Part shown: positions 36,718 to 45,294 of the stretch, one piece after another
Layout: each line of letters opens with the position of its first letter
How positions within the stretch are numbered: position 1 is the stretch's first letter
Source: Ralstonia soli
Lineage (GTDB): Bacteria > Pseudomonadota > Gammaproteobacteria > Burkholderiales > Burkholderiaceae
Assembly (NCBI RefSeq): GCF_023955655.1
Contig: NZ_JAMXHT010000008.1
Coordinates: 283,353 to 347,352, forward strand
Direction: 5' to 3'
Length of the DNA: 64,000 nt
Translations under genes and position numbers: made by a program
The notes under the pieces: generated by a model
What the model saw: only the letters and a program-made list of their open reading frames with translations
The model's database searches: none
What the model was told of the DNA's origin: nothing

Positions 36718-38679
36718 ATGGCATTGAAGGGCAAGGCAGTATATCGCGCGGCCGCACTGGCTTTTGCGGGTGTGGTCGGCGTGAGTGTGGTGGGCCCGCT
36801 GAGTCCCATTTCGATGGCGGTGGCCGCCAAGCGCCAGGCGCCGCAAGGCATTCCGGCCAATCCGGACGATGCATTCGTCGAGTTGCGCAACGCCGCCCGC
36901 CGCAACGATGTCGCGCGCAGCTGGGAGCTGGCCGACAGCCTGTCCGACTACCCCATTCAGTCGTACGTGCAGTATTTCCGCATCAAGCCGCAGCTGTTCG
37001 ACGCCAGCGGCTATGCCCGCGTCGATGCGCCGGAAGATGAGATCCGCACGTTCCTGCAGCGCTACAAGGGCGAGGCGATTGCCGACCGTTTGCGCAACGA
37101 CTGGCTGCTCGTGCTCGGCAAGAAGCGTGACTGGGCGACCTTCGATGCCGAGTACCCGAATTTCGTGCTGAAGGACGATACGCAGGTCGAGTGCTACGCC
37201 CTGCTCTCGCGCGCGATGAAGGGGCAGAACGTGGCCGCCGATGCGCGTAATACGTTGTCCGACCCCAAGGGTTATGGCGAAGGCTGCGTCGACCTGATCG
37301 GCTATCTGGCGCAATCGAACCAGTTCACGCGTGCGGACGTCGCTTTTGCGGCGCGGCTGTCGCTGGAGCAGAACCTCGTCACGCAGGCCTCGCGCATTGC
37401 TGCGGTGCTGCCCGATGGTGACCGCGTGGACAACGACACGCTGGCCAACGTGACCCGCATGGCGCGCAATGATCCGTCGCAGGCGACGGCCTACCTGCTG
37501 TCGCAAAGCGGCAGCCTCTCGCGCGAAGAGCAAGGCGCGGGCTGGGGCGTGATTGGTCAGTACGCGGCCAAGAAGCAGACGCCCGATGCGCTGGACGCCT
37601 ACCGCCGTCAGATGAAGCTGGGCGGCGATGCGTGGCTGTCGGACGAATCGCAGGAATGGCGTGTGCGCACGGCCCTGCGCGCCGGTGACTGGAAGATGGT
37701 GCGCCAGGCCATCGACGCCATGCGCCCGACGCTGCGCAGCCGCGATCCGGCCTGGACGTACTGGTACGCCCGCGCACTCAAGGCAGATGGCCGCAACGAT
37801 GACGCCAACAAGCAGTTCCAGTCCATCGCCGGGCAGTTCAACTTCTATGGCCAGCTCGCGCAGGAAGAGCTCGGCCAGCGCATCACCGTGCCGCCGCGCA
37901 CGACCGTGGCCGACGCCGAGATCGACCCCATCGGCCGCAACCACCCGGGCTTCGCGCGCGCCAAGAAACTGTACGACCTGAACCTGCGCTTTGAAGGCAA
38001 CCGCGAGTGGAACTGGGAGCTGCGTGACATGAGCGACCGCGAGCTGCTGGCAGCGGCGGAATACGGCCGCAAGCTCGGCCTGCTCGACCGCACCGTCAAC
38101 TCGGCCGACAAGACCAGGACCGAACATGACTTCTCGCTGCGCTTCCCGACGCCGTATCTGAACGTGGTCCAGCGCAACGCCGACGCCGTGGGGCTGGATG
38201 TGGCCTGGACGTACGGCCTGATCCGCCAGGAGTCGCGCTTCATCATGGATGCGCGTTCGTCGGTGGGCGCTTCGGGTTTGATGCAGGTGATGCCGGAAAC
38301 CGCCAAGCACATCGCCAAGAAGATCGGCCTGCCGGGGTTCCGTGTTTCGCAGATGAGCGATATCGATACCAACGTGCTGCTCGGTACGGCCTACCTGTCG
38401 ATGATCCTGACCAACCTGGACAGCTCGATGACGCTGGCCACCGCGGGCTATAACGCGGGCCCGGGCCGTCCGAAGCGCTGGCGCTCGACGCTCACGCGTC
38501 CGGTGGAGGGCGCGATCTTCGCCGAGACGATTCCGTTCAACGAGACGCGCACGTATGTGAAGAACGTGCTGTCGAACGCGACGTACTACAGCGCGCTGCT
38601 GACCGGCCGGCCGCAGTCGCTGAAGGATCGCCTGGGCAAGGTGGTGCCGGAATCCGTCACGCCGGATGATCTGCCGTAA
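36718..38679 (+). CDS. slt: Soluble lytic murein transglycosylase
   Basis: 653 aa periplasmic enzyme cleaving peptidoglycan to 1,6-anhydro products, same size as E. coli Slt70. Signal-like N-terminus (AAALAFAGVVGVSVVGPL), a long alpha-superhelical U domain (about 40-460), and the C-terminal lysozyme-like SLT domain with catalytic Glu in YGLIRQESRFIMDARSSVG, then GLMQVMPETAKHIAKK and ATAGYNAGPGRPKRW. GGTAGGAG directly precedes the ATG. Confidence 0.95.
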   Translation: MALKGKAVYRAAALAFAGVVGVSVVGPLSPISMAVAAKRQAPQGIPANPDDAFVELRNAARRNDVARSWELADSLSDYPIQSYVQYFRIKPQLFDASGYARVDAPEDEIRTFLQRYKGEAIADRLRNDWLLVLGKKRDWATFDAEYPNFVLKDDTQVECYALLSRAMKGQNVAADARNTLSDPKGYGEGCVDLIGYLAQSNQFTRADVAFAARLSLEQNLVTQASRIAAVLPDGDRVDNDTLANVTRMARNDPSQATAYLLSQSGSLSREEQGAGWGVIGQYAAKKQTPDALDAYRRQMKLGGDAWLSDESQEWRVRTALRAGDWKMVRQAIDAMRPTLRSRDPAWTYWYARALKADGRNDDANKQFQSIAGQFNFYGQLAQEELGQRITVPPRTTVADAEIDPIGRNHPGFARAKKLYDLNLRFEGNREWNWELRDMSDRELLAAAEYGRKLGLLDRTVNSADKTRTEHDFSLRFPTPYLNVVQRNADAVGLDVAWTYGLIRQESRFIMDARSSVGASGLMQVMPETAKHIAKKIGLPGFRVSQMSDIDTNVLLGTAYLSMILTNLDSSMTLATAGYNAGPGRPKRWRSTLTRPVEGAIFAETIPFNETRTYVKNVLSNATYYSALLTGRPQSLKDRLGKVVPESVTPDDLP

Positions 38680-38707
38680 GCGACGCGGCCGTCATCCGCT
38701 TCACACG

Positions 38708-38735
38708 AAACGCCCGCTGCGACGCGGGCGTTTTT
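38708..38735 (+). terminator. Rho-independent terminator after slt
   Basis: Stem AAACGCCCGC / GCGGGCGTTT, 6-base loop, then a T-run; 28 bases after the slt stop. Confidence 0.92.
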
Positions 38736-38886
38736 CATTGCGGCATGCGCCTGCTGGATCACAACAGTGCGGGCTTCGACACACCGGCAGCACGCCACGT
38801 GCGCGCACCTTGGGGGCGATGGCGTTCCGGGCCTATTGTGGTGAGGCGCCACTCGCCTCTCTCCTCCCCGTTCTGGAGATGCCACC

Positions 38887-39891
38887 ATGCACACCTCCAA
38901 CCTGCTCGTTTTCGGCGGTACCGGTTTTGTCGGCACGCAGTTGCTCTCGCGGCTGGTGACAGAGACCTTTGCCGCACCCGGCATGCCCGAAGGCCGTGTG
39001 ATCGTGCCCACGCGCGATGCCGAATCCGCCCGTGCGCACAACCTCACGCTGCTGCCGCGCGTGGATGTGATGGACGCCGATATCTACGCCGACGATGCCC
39101 TCGATGCATTGTTCCTGGCGCTGACCGAGCGCGGCGGTGAGCACTGCGCCGTCATCAACCTGGTCGGTACGCTGCAGGATGCGCGCGAGATGCCATATGG
39201 CCCGAACTTCCAGCGCGTGCATGTCGATCTGCCGCGCCGCATCGTCGATGCCTGCCGCCGCCACGGCGTGAAGCGGCTGCTGCATATGAGCGCGCTGGGC
39301 GCCGATCCGGCCGGCCCATCGATGTACCAGCGCAGCAAGGGCGACGGCGAGCGCGTGGTCATGAGCAGCGAGCTGGACTGGACGGTGTTCCGGCCGTCCG
39401 TGGTGTTCGGGCCGCAGGATCATTTCCTGAACCTGTTCGCCCGCATGCAGCGCGTGGCCCCCTTCGTGCCACTGGCCTGTGCCGAGGCTCGCTTCCAGCC
39501 CGTGTATGTGGACGACGTGGCCGCCGCCTTCGTCAACGCGCTCGACAACCCGGCCACCGTGCGGCACGCGTATCCGTTGGTAGGGCCGCGTATCTACACG
39601 CTGGCCGAACTCATGCGCTTTGCGGGGCGCGCCAGCGGCCACCCGCGCTGGATCGTGCCGCTGCCCGAGGGTTTGGGCCGCATGCAGGCGGCGCTGTTCG
39701 AGCATCTGCCGGGTGCGCCCATTTCGCGCGACAACCTCGACTCCATGCGCGTGGATAACGTCAGCGCCGAGCCGGTGGCGCCGGAACTGGGCATTCACCC
39801 GCTCGGCATGGAAGCGGTGATGCTGCCCGCGCTTGCCGGTTTCGGGCCGAACTCCGCACTGCGCAACGCTCGCGCCCGCGCGCATCGGTAG
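38887..39891 (+). CDS. Complex I NDUFA9-like SDR-family NAD(P)-binding protein
   Basis: 334 aa atypical short-chain dehydrogenase. Dinucleotide motif LLVFGGTGFVGTQLLSRLV at the N-terminus, HMSALGADPAGPSMYQRSKGDGE (the YxxxK-like region), FRPSVVFGPQDHFLNLFARM. Family members are related to the complex I accessory subunit NDUFA9 and often link to respiratory or quinone genes, but none is adjacent. GGAG precedes the ATG. Confidence 0.87.
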   Translation: MHTSNLLVFGGTGFVGTQLLSRLVTETFAAPGMPEGRVIVPTRDAESARAHNLTLLPRVDVMDADIYADDALDALFLALTERGGEHCAVINLVGTLQDAREMPYGPNFQRVHVDLPRRIVDACRRHGVKRLLHMSALGADPAGPSMYQRSKGDGERVVMSSELDWTVFRPSVVFGPQDHFLNLFARMQRVAPFVPLACAEARFQPVYVDDVAAAFVNALDNPATVRHAYPLVGPRIYTLAELMRFAGRASGHPRWIVPLPEGLGRMQAALFEHLPGAPISRDNLDSMRVDNVSAEPVAPELGIHPLGMEAVMLPALAGFGPNSALRNARARAHR

Positions 39892-39921
39892 CAGGTAACA
39901 GGCACCGAAGTTGCGGGCCCG

Positions 39922-39942
39922 GTTGTGAATGCCCTTCACAAC
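39922..39942. promoter_or_regulatory. Inverted repeat before the GST-cca unit
   Basis: GTTGTGAA-TGCCC-TTCACAAC, perfect 8-bp arms. No T-run follows, so an operator or a weak terminator for the preceding gene are both possible. Confidence 0.35.
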
Positions 39943-39962
39943 GGTGGCCAATCCGTTTCATT

Positions 39963-39990
39963 TTGTGGCGGTGCAGCGCAAGGCTAGAAT
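39963..39990 (+). promoter_or_regulatory. Putative sigma-70 promoter of GST-cca
   Basis: TTGTGG, 16-base spacer, TAGAAT. The -10 lies in the loop of a perfect hairpin GCGCAAGGC (39976-39984) / GCCTTGCGC (40000-40008). The predicted leader to the GST start is about 115 bases. Confidence 0.45.
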
Positions 39991-40113
39991 GGTTCGTTCG
40001 CCTTGCGCCGCAGCCTTTTGCCATCATCAAGAACTAGAGCATCCGGGGCGCTGCGATATCCAGCCGGCGAGCCCCTCACAACACGAGCTGTGCACTCTCC
40101 AAGGACAGGCATC

Positions 40114-40815
40114 ATGAAACTGGTCATCGGCAACAAGAACTATTCGTCGTGGTCGCTACGCCCGTGGCTGCTCGCCAAGCAGGCCGGCATTCCGTTCGAG
40201 GAGATCCGCGTGCGCCTGCTGAGCGAGACCTTTGCCGCCGACGTGGCACGCCATTCGCCGGCCGGCCGCGTGCCCGTGCTGGTCGACGGCGACATGAACG
40301 TGTGGGATTCGCTCGCCATCTGCGAGACGCTGGCCGAGCGCTTTCCACGCGCGCAGCTGTGGCCGGCTGATCCGAAGGCCCGCGCGCACGCCCGCTCGAT
40401 CTGCGCGGAGATGCACTCCGGCTTCACCAACCTGCGCAACAACATGCCGATGAACGTCACGGCCGTGCTGCCCGGCATGGGCTGGAATGTGGCCGTGCAG
40501 CGCGACATCGACCGCATTGCCACGATGTGGACCGAACTGCGCCAGAAATACGCATCACAAGGTCCGTTCCTGTTCGGCCACTTCACGGTGGCGGATGCGT
40601 TCTACGCGCCGGTGGTCAGCCGCTTCGCCACCTACGGCGTGCGCCTGCCCGAAGCGGCCAAGGCCTATGCCGACACCATCCTTAACCTGCCCGCCATGCA
40701 GGAATGGATCGACGGTGCACGCGCCGAGCATGACTTCCTCGCCGACGACGAGCCCTACCGCACTGCACTGGACGAAGAAACGCTTGTTGTTGCCAACCAC
40801 GCTGCCAATCAATGA
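40114..40815 (+). CDS. Glutathione S-transferase family protein
   Basis: 233 aa. N-terminal thioredoxin fold: LVIGNKNYSSWSLRPWLLAKQAG with a Ser in the catalytic position, and GRVPVLVDGDMNVWDSLAICETLAERFP (cis-Pro and the ES/DS glutathione gamma-Glu contact). C-terminal helical domain with FGHFTVADAFYAPVVSRFATYG. AAGGA precedes the ATG. Overlaps the cca start by four bases. Substrate unknown. Confidence 0.92.
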   Translation: MKLVIGNKNYSSWSLRPWLLAKQAGIPFEEIRVRLLSETFAADVARHSPAGRVPVLVDGDMNVWDSLAICETLAERFPRAQLWPADPKARAHARSICAEMHSGFTNLRNNMPMNVTAVLPGMGWNVAVQRDIDRIATMWTELRQKYASQGPFLFGHFTVADAFYAPVVSRFATYGVRLPEAAKAYADTILNLPAMQEWIDGARAEHDFLADDEPYRTALDEETLVVANHAANQ

Positions 40816-42098
40816 CGGAACGCGCAACAGAAGCGGAAGCCATCGTTGATCCAGCCACGCACGGGCTGGATGTGTATGCCGTGGGCGGCGCCATTCGTGA
40901 TGCGCTGCTCGGGTTGCCGGTGCAGGACCGGGATTACGTTGTCGTTGGCGCCACGCCGGAGGGCATGGAGGCGCGCGGCTTTCGCGCCGTCGGCAAAGAC
41001 TTCCCCGTCTTCCTGCATCCGGTCACTCATGCCGAGTACGCGCTTGCGCGCACCGAGCGCAAGACGGCGGCCGGCTACAAGGGCTTCTCAGTCTACTACG
41101 CGCCCGACGTCACGCTCGAAGACGACCTCATCCGTCGCGACCTGACCGTCAACGCGATGGCGCAGCGCGTGGCCGAAGACGGTGCGCTGGTCGGCCCCGT
41201 CATCGACCCCTATGGCGGGCAGGCCGACGTAGCGGCGCGCACGTTCCGGCATGTGTCGGATGCGTTTGTGGAGGACCCGGTGCGCATCCTGCGCCTCGCA
41301 CGGTTTGCCGCGCGTTTTGCCGATTTTCATGTCGCGCCCGAAACCAACGCGCTGATGCAGCGCATGGTGCAGGCCGGCGAGGTGGATGCGCTGGTGCCCG
41401 AGCGCGTGTGGCAGGAAATCGCACGCGGGCTGATGGAGGCGCACCCGCAGCGCATGTTTGCCGTGCTGCGCGACTGCGGCGCGCTGGTGCGCCTGTTGCC
41501 CGAACTCGACCGGCTGTGGGGCGTGCCGCAACGCGCCGACTACCACCCGGAAGTCGATACCGGCGTGCACACCATGATGGTCATCGAAACGGCTGCTGCC
41601 ATGGGGACGACACTGCCGGTGCGTTTCTCCGCTCTGGTGCACGACCTCGGCAAGGGCACCACGCCTGAAGATATCCTGCCGCGCCACATCGGCCACGAAG
41701 GGCGCAGCGTACCGATGATCGAAGTGGTCTGCCAGCGTCTGCGCGTGCCGACCGAGTGCCGCGAACTGGCGCTCGTGGTCGCGCGCGAGCACGGCAACAT
41801 CCACCGTTGCGATGGCTTTGATGCGGCAGCGCTCGTTCGGCTGCTGGAGCGCTGCGATGCACTGCGCAAGCCCGATCGTTTCCGTCAGGTGCTGCAGGCC
41901 TGCGAAGCGGATGCCCGTGGCCGCCTCGGGTTTGAAGACCGCAGCTATCCCCAGGCGGAACGCCTGCTGCACGCGCTGCAGGCAGCGTCCTCCATCGATG
42001 CAGGCGCCGTCGCCAAACGCCATGCCGACCACCCCGCGCATATCAAGCAGGCGGTCCACCAGGCGCGCATCGAGGCCGTCGCGCAAGCCGGCGTATGA
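40812..42098 (+). CDS. cca: Multifunctional CCA tRNA nucleotidyltransferase
   Basis: 428 aa. Class II nucleotidyltransferase that adds or repairs the 3' CCA of tRNAs: VYAVGGAIRDALLG (nucleotide-binding GG), RDYVVVGATPEGM with catalytic carboxylates, RRDLTVNAMA, EDPVRILRLARFAARF. C-terminal HD phosphohydrolase domain (FSALVHDLGKGTT) as in E. coli Cca with 2',3'-cyclic phosphodiesterase and phosphatase activities. ATGA overlap with the GST gene. Confidence 0.96.
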   Translation: MTERATEAEAIVDPATHGLDVYAVGGAIRDALLGLPVQDRDYVVVGATPEGMEARGFRAVGKDFPVFLHPVTHAEYALARTERKTAAGYKGFSVYYAPDVTLEDDLIRRDLTVNAMAQRVAEDGALVGPVIDPYGGQADVAARTFRHVSDAFVEDPVRILRLARFAARFADFHVAPETNALMQRMVQAGEVDALVPERVWQEIARGLMEAHPQRMFAVLRDCGALVRLLPELDRLWGVPQRADYHPEVDTGVHTMMVIETAAAMGTTLPVRFSALVHDLGKGTTPEDILPRHIGHEGRSVPMIEVVCQRLRVPTECRELALVVAREHGNIHRCDGFDAAALVRLLERCDALRKPDRFRQVLQACEADARGRLGFEDRSYPQAERLLHALQAASSIDAGAVAKRHADHPAHIKQAVHQARIEAVAQAGV

Positions 42099-42113
42099 GC
42101 CGGCCTGGGCGGC

Positions 42114-43010
42114 TTACTCGAACGGCGTGTCGTTCGGGTTGGCGTACAGCGCCTTCAACTGATCGTTCATCGGGAAGTTGAAATTCAGGTTCTTGGGCGG
42201 CACGGGTTTCTCGAACCACTTGGCGTAGAGCGCCTTGATCTCGCCGCTCTTCATCACGCCCACCATGGTGTCGTCGACCAGCTTCTTGAACTGCGGGTCA
42301 TCTTTGCGCAGCATGAAGCCGTACGCTTCAAACGACTGCGGCGTGCCTGTCACGACCCAGTCGTCGGGCTTCTGCGCAAGGGTGCGCGCGCCGGCTAGCA
42401 GCACATCGTCCATCATGAACGCCGCCACGCGGCCGCTTTGCAGCGTGAGGAACGACTCGCCGTAATCCTTGCCGCTGATCACGTTCATGTTCATCTTCTT
42501 CTCGTCGTTCATCTTGCGCAGGATGCGCTCCGACGTGGTGCCCGCGTTGGTGATGACGGACTTGCCCGCCAGATCGGGGAAATCCTTCACGCCCGATTTC
42601 ACATTGGTCAGCAGACGCGTGCCGGCGATGAAGAACGTGGTCGAGAACGCCGTCTGCTGCTCACGCGATTTCAAATGCGTGGTCACGCCGCATTCCAGGT
42701 CCACCGAACCGTTCTGCACCAGCGACGTCCGGTTTTGCGACGTCACCGGAATCTGCTGAATCTGCAGGTTGGGCTTGCCCGTCTTCTTCTTCACCGCGTC
42801 GATCACGCGCGCGCACAGGTCAGCCGAGAAGCCGATGATCTGGTTCTTGCTGTCGCGGTACGAAAACGGGATCGACGACTCGCGCACGCCAATGAGGATC
42901 GTGTTGCTGTCCTGGATCTTCTTGAGCGTGCCGTCGAGCGCTTGGGCGTGCGCGGTGGCGGCAAGCAGGCCGGCCAGTGCCAGCGGGATGCAGCGAAGGG
43001 TAAAACGCAT
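42114..43010 (-). CDS. Amino-acid ABC transporter substrate-binding protein, last gene of BKACE operon
   Basis: 298 aa periplasmic SBP family 3 protein. Signal peptide ending TAHA; ILIGVRESSIPFSYRDSKNQIIGFSADLCARVIDAV, DLECGVTTHLKSREQQTAFS, KWFEKPVPPKNLNFNFPMN. GGAGG before the ATG at 43010 decides the start against an ATG four codons upstream. No permease or ATPase follows; it must share membrane components with another locus or act as a sensor. Related to the SBP at 16109-17002. Confidence 0.9.
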   Translation of the reverse strand: MRFTLRCIPLALAGLLAATAHAQALDGTLKKIQDSNTILIGVRESSIPFSYRDSKNQIIGFSADLCARVIDAVKKKTGKPNLQIQQIPVTSQNRTSLVQNGSVDLECGVTTHLKSREQQTAFSTTFFIAGTRLLTNVKSGVKDFPDLAGKSVITNAGTTSERILRKMNDEKKMNMNVISGKDYGESFLTLQSGRVAAFMMDDVLLAGARTLAQKPDDWVVTGTPQSFEAYGFMLRKDDPQFKKLVDDTMVGVMKSGEIKALYAKWFEKPVPPKNLNFNFPMNDQLKALYANPNDTPFE

Positions 43011-43106
43011 GGTGTCCTCCAATGGTTGTGTGGCGCGGCGTGATACGTGTCACGCCGTCTCGGGGATGTCTTCGAGTGAGGTCTGTTACGCGGTTGCCCG
43101 GTGGCG

Positions 43107-43943
43107 CTAGCGGCCGAACCAGCTGCGCAACTCGGCAGCGCTGGCCAGCGGCAGGTGCAGTGCGTCGAGATGCCGGCGCAGGTTGGTAACGAGTGCCGCG
43201 TTGTCGGGCGCAGTCGTGCCGTCGGGCAGCGCCATGTTGTTTTCGAAGCCCAGGCGCGCATGGCCGCCGAGCAGCGCCGCGGTGAGCGCGCATTCGGCTT
43301 CACGCGGGCCGAACGCGCACATCGCCCACGGCACGTTGGCAGTCAGCTCGCCACCGTCGGCCCACGCCTGCAGGAACGGCAGCAGATCCGACGGATCGGA
43401 GCGCTGACCCGCGCTGTAGCGGCCGAGCACGAACAGCACCCAGTGCGGGGTGTCTGGCAGCACGCCGCGCGCACGCAGGTCGCGGTAGCGCACCACGTCG
43501 TCGGCGGAATAGAGGATGTACTGGATGGCCGTGCGCGCGGCGGCCAGCTCTGCAAAGAAGCGTGCTGCTTCGGCCTCGTGCGCTGCGTCGGGCACCAGTT
43601 CGCGCAGTGCGGCGGAAATCGCCTCGGGCTGCAGGGTGCGCACCGAGGCCATCTGCTGGGCGGGCGTATAGATGCCGACAGCTTCGGTGGTGATCTGAAT
43701 CACCAGCGCATCGCCCACGGCCTGCTGCACGGCGGCGATGGCCGGGCGGTAGTCGTCGGGCTCCAGGCTGTGCGTGCCGTCGGGGCGGCGCACATGCAGA
43801 TGCAGCATTGCGGCGCCGGCATCCACGCACTGGCGCGCGCAGGCAGCCAGTTCGTCGGGCGTGATCGGCAGCGCCGGATGATCGACGTGCGTCTTGCGCG
43901 CGCCATTTGGCGCGACGGCGATGGCGATGGGGTGGTGGCTCAC
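43107..43943 (-). CDS. BKACE-family enzyme (3-keto-5-aminohexanoate cleavage-like)
   Basis: 278 aa TIM-barrel, Zn-dependent beta-keto acid cleavage enzyme family: beta-keto acid plus acetyl-CoA gives acetoacetate plus a new acyl-CoA. Metal and active-site motifs: AMLHLHVRRPDGTHSLEPDDY (HxH), VIQITTEAVGIYTP, and LGFENNMALPDGTTAPDNAALV. The GTG start overlaps the stop of the aminotransferase (GTGA). No lysine aminomutase or 3,5-diaminohexanoate dehydrogenase is nearby, so the classic lysine-fermentation substrate is unlikely (inference). Confidence 0.9.
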   Translation of the reverse strand: MSHHPIAIAVAPNGARKTHVDHPALPITPDELAACARQCVDAGAAMLHLHVRRPDGTHSLEPDDYRPAIAAVQQAVGDALVIQITTEAVGIYTPAQQMASVRTLQPEAISAALRELVPDAAHEAEAARFFAELAAARTAIQYILYSADDVVRYRDLRARGVLPDTPHWVLFVLGRYSAGQRSDPSDLLPFLQAWADGGELTANVPWAMCAFGPREAECALTAALLGGHARLGFENNMALPDGTTAPDNAALVTNLRRHLDALHLPLASAAELRSWFGR

Positions 43944-45292
43944 GCAGCCTCCAGCGCATTGGCGGTGGCAGCGTCCACGGCATCGCCCAGGCGCTCAACG
44001 ATGGCGTCGATGTCCTGCGCGGCGGCGATGAACGGGGGGGCCAGGAGGATGTGGTCGCCGCGCTGGCCGTCGATCGTGCCGCCCATCGGGTAGACCATCA
44101 GGCCGCGCTGCATGGCCTCGGCCTTCACGCGCGCGTGCGTCTTGCGTGCGGGCGACAACGGCGCCTTGGTAGCGCGATCGGCCACCAGCTCCACGCCGAC
44201 GAACAGCCCGCGGCCGCGCACGTCGCCCACGTGGGCGTGGTCGGCAAAGCGTGCACGCAGCGCCGCGCGCAATTGCTCGCCGCGCGCCTGCACGTTGGCG
44301 AGCAGGTTCTCTTCCGCAATCACCTTCTGCACTTCCAGCGCCGCCGCGCACGCCGTGGCATGGCCGATGTAGGTGTGGCCATGCTGGAAGAAGCCGCTGC
44401 CGCGCGTGATGGCGTCGTAGATGCGCCGGTTCACCAGCGTTGCGCCGATCGGCTGATATCCGCCGCCCAGGCCCTTGGCGATGGCGACCATGTCCGGCAC
44501 CACGCCGTCTTCCTCGCAGGCAAACAGATAGCCGGTGCGGCCCATGCCGGACATCACCTCATCGAGCAGCAGCAGCACGCCGTGGCGATCGCACACCGCG
44601 CGGATCTTGCGGAAGTAGTCGCCCACCGGCGGCACTGCGCCGGCCGTGGCCCCGACCACCGTCTCGGCCACGAAGGCGGCGACGTTGTCTGCGCCGAGTT
44701 CGACGATCTTCGCGTCCAACTCGTCGGCCAGGCGCTGCACATAGTGCGCGTCGCTCTCGCCATCGAGGCGCTCGCGATACGCATAGCACGGCGACACATG
44801 GTGCGCCGGCACGAGCAGCGGCAGGAACGGCTCGCGCCGCCATGCGTTGCCGCCAATCGCCAACGCGCCGAGCGTGTTGCCGTGATAGCTCTGGCGACGC
44901 GCGATGAAGTACTGGCGTTGCGGCTGGCCGATCTCGACGAAGTACTGGCGTGCGAGCTTCAGCGCGGCCTCGATGGCTTCCGAGCCGCCGGAGACGAAGT
45001 ACACGTGATTGAGATCACCCGGCGCGGCGTCGACGAGGCGCGCGGCGAGTTCCTCTGCCACGTCGGTCGTGAAGAACGACGTGTGCGCATAGGCGAGCGC
45101 GCGTACCTGTTTGCAGATGGCCTCGACCACGCGCGGATGACCATGGCCGAGGCACGAGACGGCGGCGCCCCCGCAGGCGTCGAGATAGCGTTTGCCATCG
45201 GAGTCGATGAGCGTCATGCCCTCGCCGCCGACGGCGGTGGGCAGCGTCTTGCGAGGGTCGCGGTGGAAGACGTGGGTAGTGGACGGTGTCAT
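43940..45292 (-). CDS. Class III (omega) PLP aminotransferase
   Basis: 450 aa fold-type I PLP enzyme. SDGKRYLDACGGAAVSCLGHG, FVSGGSEAIEAALKLARQY, cofactor motif LLLLDEVMSGMGRTGYLF and lysine region PDMVAIAKGLGGGYQPIGA. Layout is that of omega-amino acid or beta-amino acid:pyruvate aminotransferases. Sits 2 bp after the RpiR gene and overlaps the BKACE gene; probably produces the keto acid that BKACE cleaves (inference). Confidence 0.93.
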   Translation of the reverse strand: MTPSTTHVFHRDPRKTLPTAVGGEGMTLIDSDGKRYLDACGGAAVSCLGHGHPRVVEAICKQVRALAYAHTSFFTTDVAEELAARLVDAAPGDLNHVYFVSGGSEAIEAALKLARQYFVEIGQPQRQYFIARRQSYHGNTLGALAIGGNAWRREPFLPLLVPAHHVSPCYAYRERLDGESDAHYVQRLADELDAKIVELGADNVAAFVAETVVGATAGAVPPVGDYFRKIRAVCDRHGVLLLLDEVMSGMGRTGYLFACEEDGVVPDMVAIAKGLGGGYQPIGATLVNRRIYDAITRGSGFFQHGHTYIGHATACAAALEVQKVIAEENLLANVQARGEQLRAALRARFADHAHVGDVRGRGLFVGVELVADRATKAPLSPARKTHARVKAEAMQRGLMVYPMGGTIDGQRGDHILLAPPFIAAAQDIDAIVERLGDAVDAATANALEAA

Positions 45293-45294
45293 GG

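Noticed and set aside
36676..38310. Long leftward frame continuing upstream of the cyclo-ligase
   Set aside because: It is antisense to the intact slt gene; the real cyclo-ligase N-terminus is at 36675.
43019..43106. Break in the operon between BKACE and the binding protein
   Set aside because: The 96-bp gap has no terminator hairpin with T-run, so a single transcript remains the simpler reading.
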